Positions 60,521 to 64,000 of a stretch of DNA of 64,000 nt are shown here, one piece after another. How positions within the stretch are numbered: position 1 is the stretch's first letter; the number at the start of each line of letters is the position of its first letter. The notes beneath the pieces were generated by a model. That model saw nothing but the letters and a program-made list of their open reading frames with translations. It was not told the DNA's origin and searched no databases. A program made the position numbers and the translations under genes. The stretch comes from JBCCQH01 sp039024435 (GTDB lineage: Bacteria > Bacteroidota > Bacteroidia > J057 > JADKCL01). The DNA is taken from assembly GCA_039024435.1 (NCBI GenBank), contig JBCCQH010000022.1, positions 13,563 through 77,562 on the forward strand. The letters run 5' to 3'.

Positions 60521-61052
60521 AGTACTTAGTCGGTTAATGCGGTTAATCTTTGGGAACTTTTCAGTCAATAATTAACTAGATCCATGCGAGACGGATCTCC
60601 ATTCAGAGTAATTAGTAAATCCAATTGTTGAGTTGTCGCTGAATGACATTACAAGTTTACCGCTCTCGCCGCTGAATAAAAAAACAGAAGCAATCATCGA
60701 CTCTACACCCCACATGTAATCAAAACCTGCTTTTTCACCGCTGATTAAAACGACTCATCGCCAATTCGCTCCCAATCGTCGAAAACCGGGTCAAAAAACG
60801 GTGACAAATTGGGGGTCTGAATTACATTGTCATGTTAGAAATGGGGCCTGATCCGGCCATCGGGCAAAAAAAAGTTGCGGAACTGGCGCAGGTCATTTGC
60901 CCGAAGAAGCATCGCGGTAAAACCATTTACCCGTACCCGATAGCAGTTGATTTCAGTGACGTGACCATTCATCCCCGAATTTGACTATTTTGGCGCGCGA
61001 CGTGCTGAATGGTATAGATTTTGCCCCTCGGGGAGAATAATTTTGCATTACT
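60521..61052. other. 532-bp divergent spacer
   Basis: No gene or RNA recognised. An 8-bp hairpin CGGGCAAA/TTTGCCCG with a ~26-base loop lies near 60860-60905. A TTTG followed by TATAGATTTTG just before the rightward gene is near the Bacteroidota promoter pattern but not exact. Confidence 0.45.
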
Positions 61053-63587
61053 ATGAGAAGACCGATTTACTTGATTCTAACTGCGGTGGTCCTACTGGGG
61101 CCGGCACGCGCATTGAATGCGCAAAATCTGCTTTTCTTCGAGCAGGCCGATTCCAAATCCTTTCTGATCGGGTACAACGATGGCGGTCCCAGTCAGGCGA
61201 TTACCAATTTTTTCTTGGAAAATCTGAGCCAGAGCAGCGGTAAGTCGGTGACCCAAACCGAGTATGTCCTCATTCACGACTCGTATCTACGGGCGACCAA
61301 ACTGAACAGTGCTCAGTACCAAGTCTACGGAACGGTCAACAGTATCCGCTTCAGCGGAGATACGCGTTACCGCGGGTTTGAAATGGCCGGTCAATTGCGG
61401 CCTTCCGCGGTTCGTTTTAAGTTGGAGCGGCGCAGTCCGGAGGGTATGATTCTCGATCAGTGGGATTTTGGGTCGGTTCCGGTAGCGGGTGATCCCACGG
61501 TCATCGTCAATTTCAAGGCAACCGATAGTTTGACTGGATTTGAGGACCACAATTTTCGCTACCGCGATTTGGCATTTCTCTACACCAAAGATGACAAGTT
61601 GCCTTTCATTGAACGGAAGCAGGCCATCGATAATTACTACGCGGCGGTGCCCCAGCTTGAGGCGTTGTACGGAGAATTGAAGCGGATTGATCCGGAAAAC
61701 ATCGAGCAGTTGGGCACGCAGCAAACTACGCTGGGCCGCCTGCGTTCGCAAATTGAAACGCTGCGCGCCGGCAACTACGCGGCTCAATTGGGACTGACTG
61801 AGCAGTTTGATCCGGCGGGTTTCCAGCCGCGCTTTCGCGAAGTGGATCAGTACGCGGCGGATCTGGCCAGCCGGATCGAGTACAACCGCGCCAATGTCTA
61901 CCTGCTGTACTACGAGCGAGGGCGCACTCACCTGGAAAATGGCCAGCGCCCAAAAGCCCTGGCGGACCTCAACGAAGCGATCCGACTCAAGGGAGATTTT
62001 GCGCCTGCTCACCTCACTCGGGCCCGTTTGCGCTATCAAGAGGGCAATCTGCAGGCGGCGGGTGAAGGACTGGTCTACGTATTTAGCGATTTGTCGCCCG
62101 ATGAAGCGACCCGCACCGAAGCAACTACGCTGGGGGCAACCATTTACCAAAATCGCATCGGAAATGCGCGCTATGCGGTTCAGCAAGGCCGCTTTGAAGA
62201 AAGCCTCGCCGAAACCGATGCGGCGGCACTTCTGTGCCAGAGCGTTTCTGGTCTGAACTGTGCGGATCTGGAAGGGGTACAGCGCCTGGCCCACGATGGG
62301 ATCATCACCCGCTACCTCGACAATGCGGACAAGGCGATTGCTTCGGGCCGGGCTGACCTTGCCATCCAGGACGCCGAAAAGGCCAGAGCCTACGCGGCCG
62401 AGCACGGGGCCAGCCTCGCCCAGCACGACCGCATCCGTACGGTGCTCGATGCCGCCTACCGGATGCAGTACGAGCGGATGCTGGCCGATGTAGAAGAACT
62501 CCTGCGCAACCAGGATTTGGACGGCGCGGAGCAGCAGATGGAAGCCAGTTTGAAATTCAGCGCAGCTCACCCGGGGGCGGTCACGGATACGACGCGGACC
62601 CGGGCACTGCAAACGGAAATCAAAGGCCGGCGCTACCGCCAGTTTATTTCCTCTGGAGCCGGGCTGCGGGGTGGCGGAGACATGGCCAAGGCGCTGGAAC
62701 GCTTTGAAGCGGCGCTGGCCATCGAAAAGGAATTTGCCGTGGCAAAAGACACCAGCCTGCCCCGTATCGCTCTGGCCACGGCCCGCGACCTGGCCCGGGA
62801 ATACTTGCAGGATGCTTTGGAGAAGGCGCGCAGCAATCGCCTGACCGCTGCCCGCGAGCGGCGCCTGGAGGTGGAAGATCTGCGCAAGCGCTTCGATGTA
62901 CTGGGCGATCCCCGCCTGAAAGCGACCTACAATGAACTGAAAGCGGCGATTTTCAGCCAGGAGTGCGCCAATGCCCAGGCCGACCTCGACCGCTTCGTGG
63001 CCCAGGCCAATAACCAATCGGCGGTAAAGCGCTATTTGGATGCACAGGAAAGTTACCAGCAAGCACTGGTGATTGCGTCCGAAAATGCTCCCTGTGGGCT
63101 GAAGGTCGAGGCGCTCAATGCGGGCCGCCGCCATATCGCGCCGGCGGTTGCCTACCAAAAAGCCCGGGCGGACATTGAAACGCAGCTCGACCGGGCACTT
63201 TTCCGGCAGGCCGCCGAAGCTTACCTGGCCACTGGAGTTGAGTTTCAGCGGGACACCCTCGGTGTGCGGTTTGGCTTGAGTCACCCGGCGCTTTTCGATT
63301 ATATCCAGGCAGGGGGGCGACCGGGGTTCATCTTGCACGGAGTCGGTCACTTTGCCGATGCACAAAACTATCCATCGGCGCTTTCGCTGCTCGATTTGGC
63401 CTTTAAGTCTTACAGCAACAAGGAACTCAAGCCGATTATGACCCGGCTTGGGCAGGAACTCGCCAAACGCGACCACCAATCTGATCCCAGCATCGACCCC
63501 AAGACCTATCCGGTGATCTACACCAATGGTGAAAAGCGGATGAAAACCCTCCTCAAGGCGTACAAAAAGCAGTGGAAAACGCTTTGA
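61053..63587 (+). CDS. Large secreted TPR-like protein of unknown function
   Basis: An 844-residue protein with a signal peptide (MRRPIYLILTAVVLLGPARALNAQ). The first ~200 residues form a beta/alpha domain (FFEQADSKSFLIGYNDGG, ARY...RGFEMAGQL-type strands) resembling periplasmic CsgG/LpoB-like or Curli-assembly folds, but I cannot confirm this. The rest is almost entirely helical repeats of TPR type (NGQRPKALADLNEAIRL, QGRFEESLAETDAAALL, AKALERFEAALAI, RYLDAQESYQQALVI). It ends with basic residues and no sorting domain. It stands alone and is flanked by repeat-rich DNA on the right. Confidence 0.78.
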   Translation: MRRPIYLILTAVVLLGPARALNAQNLLFFEQADSKSFLIGYNDGGPSQAITNFFLENLSQSSGKSVTQTEYVLIHDSYLRATKLNSAQYQVYGTVNSIRFSGDTRYRGFEMAGQLRPSAVRFKLERRSPEGMILDQWDFGSVPVAGDPTVIVNFKATDSLTGFEDHNFRYRDLAFLYTKDDKLPFIERKQAIDNYYAAVPQLEALYGELKRIDPENIEQLGTQQTTLGRLRSQIETLRAGNYAAQLGLTEQFDPAGFQPRFREVDQYAADLASRIEYNRANVYLLYYERGRTHLENGQRPKALADLNEAIRLKGDFAPAHLTRARLRYQEGNLQAAGEGLVYVFSDLSPDEATRTEATTLGATIYQNRIGNARYAVQQGRFEESLAETDAAALLCQSVSGLNCADLEGVQRLAHDGIITRYLDNADKAIASGRADLAIQDAEKARAYAAEHGASLAQHDRIRTVLDAAYRMQYERMLADVEELLRNQDLDGAEQQMEASLKFSAAHPGAVTDTTRTRALQTEIKGRRYRQFISSGAGLRGGGDMAKALERFEAALAIEKEFAVAKDTSLPRIALATARDLAREYLQDALEKARSNRLTAARERRLEVEDLRKRFDVLGDPRLKATYNELKAAIFSQECANAQADLDRFVAQANNQSAVKRYLDAQESYQQALVIASENAPCGLKVEALNAGRRHIAPAVAYQKARADIETQLDRALFRQAAEAYLATGVEFQRDTLGVRFGLSHPALFDYIQAGGRPGFILHGVGHFADAQNYPSALSLLDLAFKSYSNKELKPIMTRLGQELAKRDHQSDPSIDPKTYPVIYTNGEKRMKTLLKAYKKQWKTL

Positions 63588-63590
63588 AAG

Positions 63591-63638
63591 TTTCCAATTG
63601 CTTGATTTCTGATTTCCACTGGGCGCGTTCGGAACGCG
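63591..63638 (+). repeat. Dispersed intergenic repeat, copy 4
   Basis: TTTCCAATTGCTTGATTTCT, GATTTCC and then the perfect inverted repeat CGCGTTC-G-GAACGCG. Confidence 0.65.
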
Positions 63639-63688
63639 TCAACCGCAATGATGAGTAACTCAAAGCGTGGATAAAGCCTGGGGGATCA

Positions 63689-63710
63689 GGCGCACGGCAC
63701 GCCGTGCGCC
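63689..63710. repeat. Strong 22-bp inverted repeat
   Basis: GGCGCACGGC-AC-GCCGTGCGCC: two perfect 10-base arms. No T-run follows, so terminator function is unlikely. Confidence 0.8.
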
Positions 63711-63730
63711 CCCCGATGATTTGCCTCGGA

Positions 63731-63782
63731 AAATTTCCAATTACCTGATTTCCGATTTCCACGGGGCGGGTTTGGGACGCGC
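63731..63782 (+). repeat. Dispersed intergenic repeat, copy 5
   Basis: AAATTTCCAATTACCTGATT, TCCGATTTCCACGGGGCGGG and TTTGGGACGCGC align with copy 4, including a degenerate CGCGTTCGGAACGCG part. Confidence 0.6.
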
Positions 63783-63878
63783 ATCCGCTCAACAATCTGA
63801 ATTGCTTAGAGGCGGTTTAAAATTGGTTTGTGAAATTTGCTAGTGCAGATTTTTTTGTCCATCGAAGCTCATTTTGGA

Positions 63879-63900
63879 GCCCATAGCCCGAGCTATGGGC
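63879..63900. repeat. 22-bp inverted repeat
   Basis: GCCCATAGC-CCGA-GCTATGGGC: two perfect 9-base arms around a 4-base loop. Confidence 0.8.
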
Positions 63901-64000
63901 GATAAAATAGCGGAAGAGGGGCAGAGAAAGATGCCATAGCAAAATCGCAGAATTAGATTTAATGACTATCCGCCTCTTTGCCACACGTGGTATTTGTTCC

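Larger units (their letters stand above)
63588..64000. other. Repeat-rich terminal spacer (413 bp to window edge)
   Basis: No gene. It contains two copies of the dispersed repeat and several inverted repeats: 63624-63638, 63689-63710 and 63879-63900. Confidence 0.65.

Noticed and set aside
61287..63479. 730-residue minus-strand frame opposite the TPR protein
   Set aside because: It mirrors the plus-strand gene, which has a signal peptide and clear helical repeats; the antisense translation has no motifs.

Overview
The window reads as chromosomal DNA from a fairly GC-rich member of the Bacteroidota, most likely of the Saprospiria/Lewinella type. This is inferred from gene content, not measured. 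Markers are a type IX secretion (T9SS) PorQ homologue, several secreted proteins with T9SS-style C-terminal sorting domains, an S46 dipeptidyl-peptidase, a Runella-type HD-Pnk, TPR-CHAT proteins, and some GTG/TTG starts. I saw no rRNA, tRNA, CRISPR array, insertion sequence or prophage. Fifty protein-coding genes are supported; the first runs off the left edge.

Region 1 (1-10980) is a phospho-signalling island. Two membrane-anchored Hanks-type Ser/Thr kinases, a LEA-type-2 protein and an M48 lipoprotein peptidase run leftward. Divergently, an FHA-FHA-ABC exporter fusion, a zinc-ribbon/FHA protein, a vWA-like/FHA membrane protein and a PP2C phosphatase run rightward. Kinase, phosphatase and phosphothreonine-reader modules sit together, and overlapping stop/start codons suggest coupled translation.

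Region 2 (11050-20364) holds hisS, porQ, three tandem small lipoproteins, gltA, a toxin/effector-like protein of unknown function, an SGNH-hydrolase-like protein and an O-antigen-ligase-like membrane protein.

Region 3 (20494-28033) runs leftward: two phytanoyl-CoA-dioxygenase-like enzymes, a single alpha/alpha-toroid protein with a DxDD motif, a transglutaminase-like lipoprotein and a TPR-CHAT protein. The first four are tightly packed and look like an uncharacterised, possibly terpenoid-related, pathway.

Region 4 (28434-50693) is mixed: small membrane proteins, an LprI-like protein, pyrR-pyrB, an Asp-box (sortilin-like) secreted protein, an ABC exporter, a second TPR-CHAT protein, a MazG-like/ArsC-like/Nudix operon, a PKD lipoprotein, a plug-only TonB-receptor-like protein and a DPP7-type S46 peptidase.

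Region 5 (51004-63587) carries a pair of surface-protein genes, HD-Pnk, a PhzF-like isomerase, a histone-deacetylase-family hydrolase, two paralogous T9SS cargo proteins and a secreted TPR protein.

Intergenic DNA contains a dispersed repeat family built on the word TTTCC-AATTGC-TGATTTCC, often next to a CGCGTTCGGAACGCG inverted repeat. It also contains a perfect 60-bp palindrome at 29108-29167, an imperfect 101-bp inverted repeat at 50807-50907, and several rho-independent terminators.
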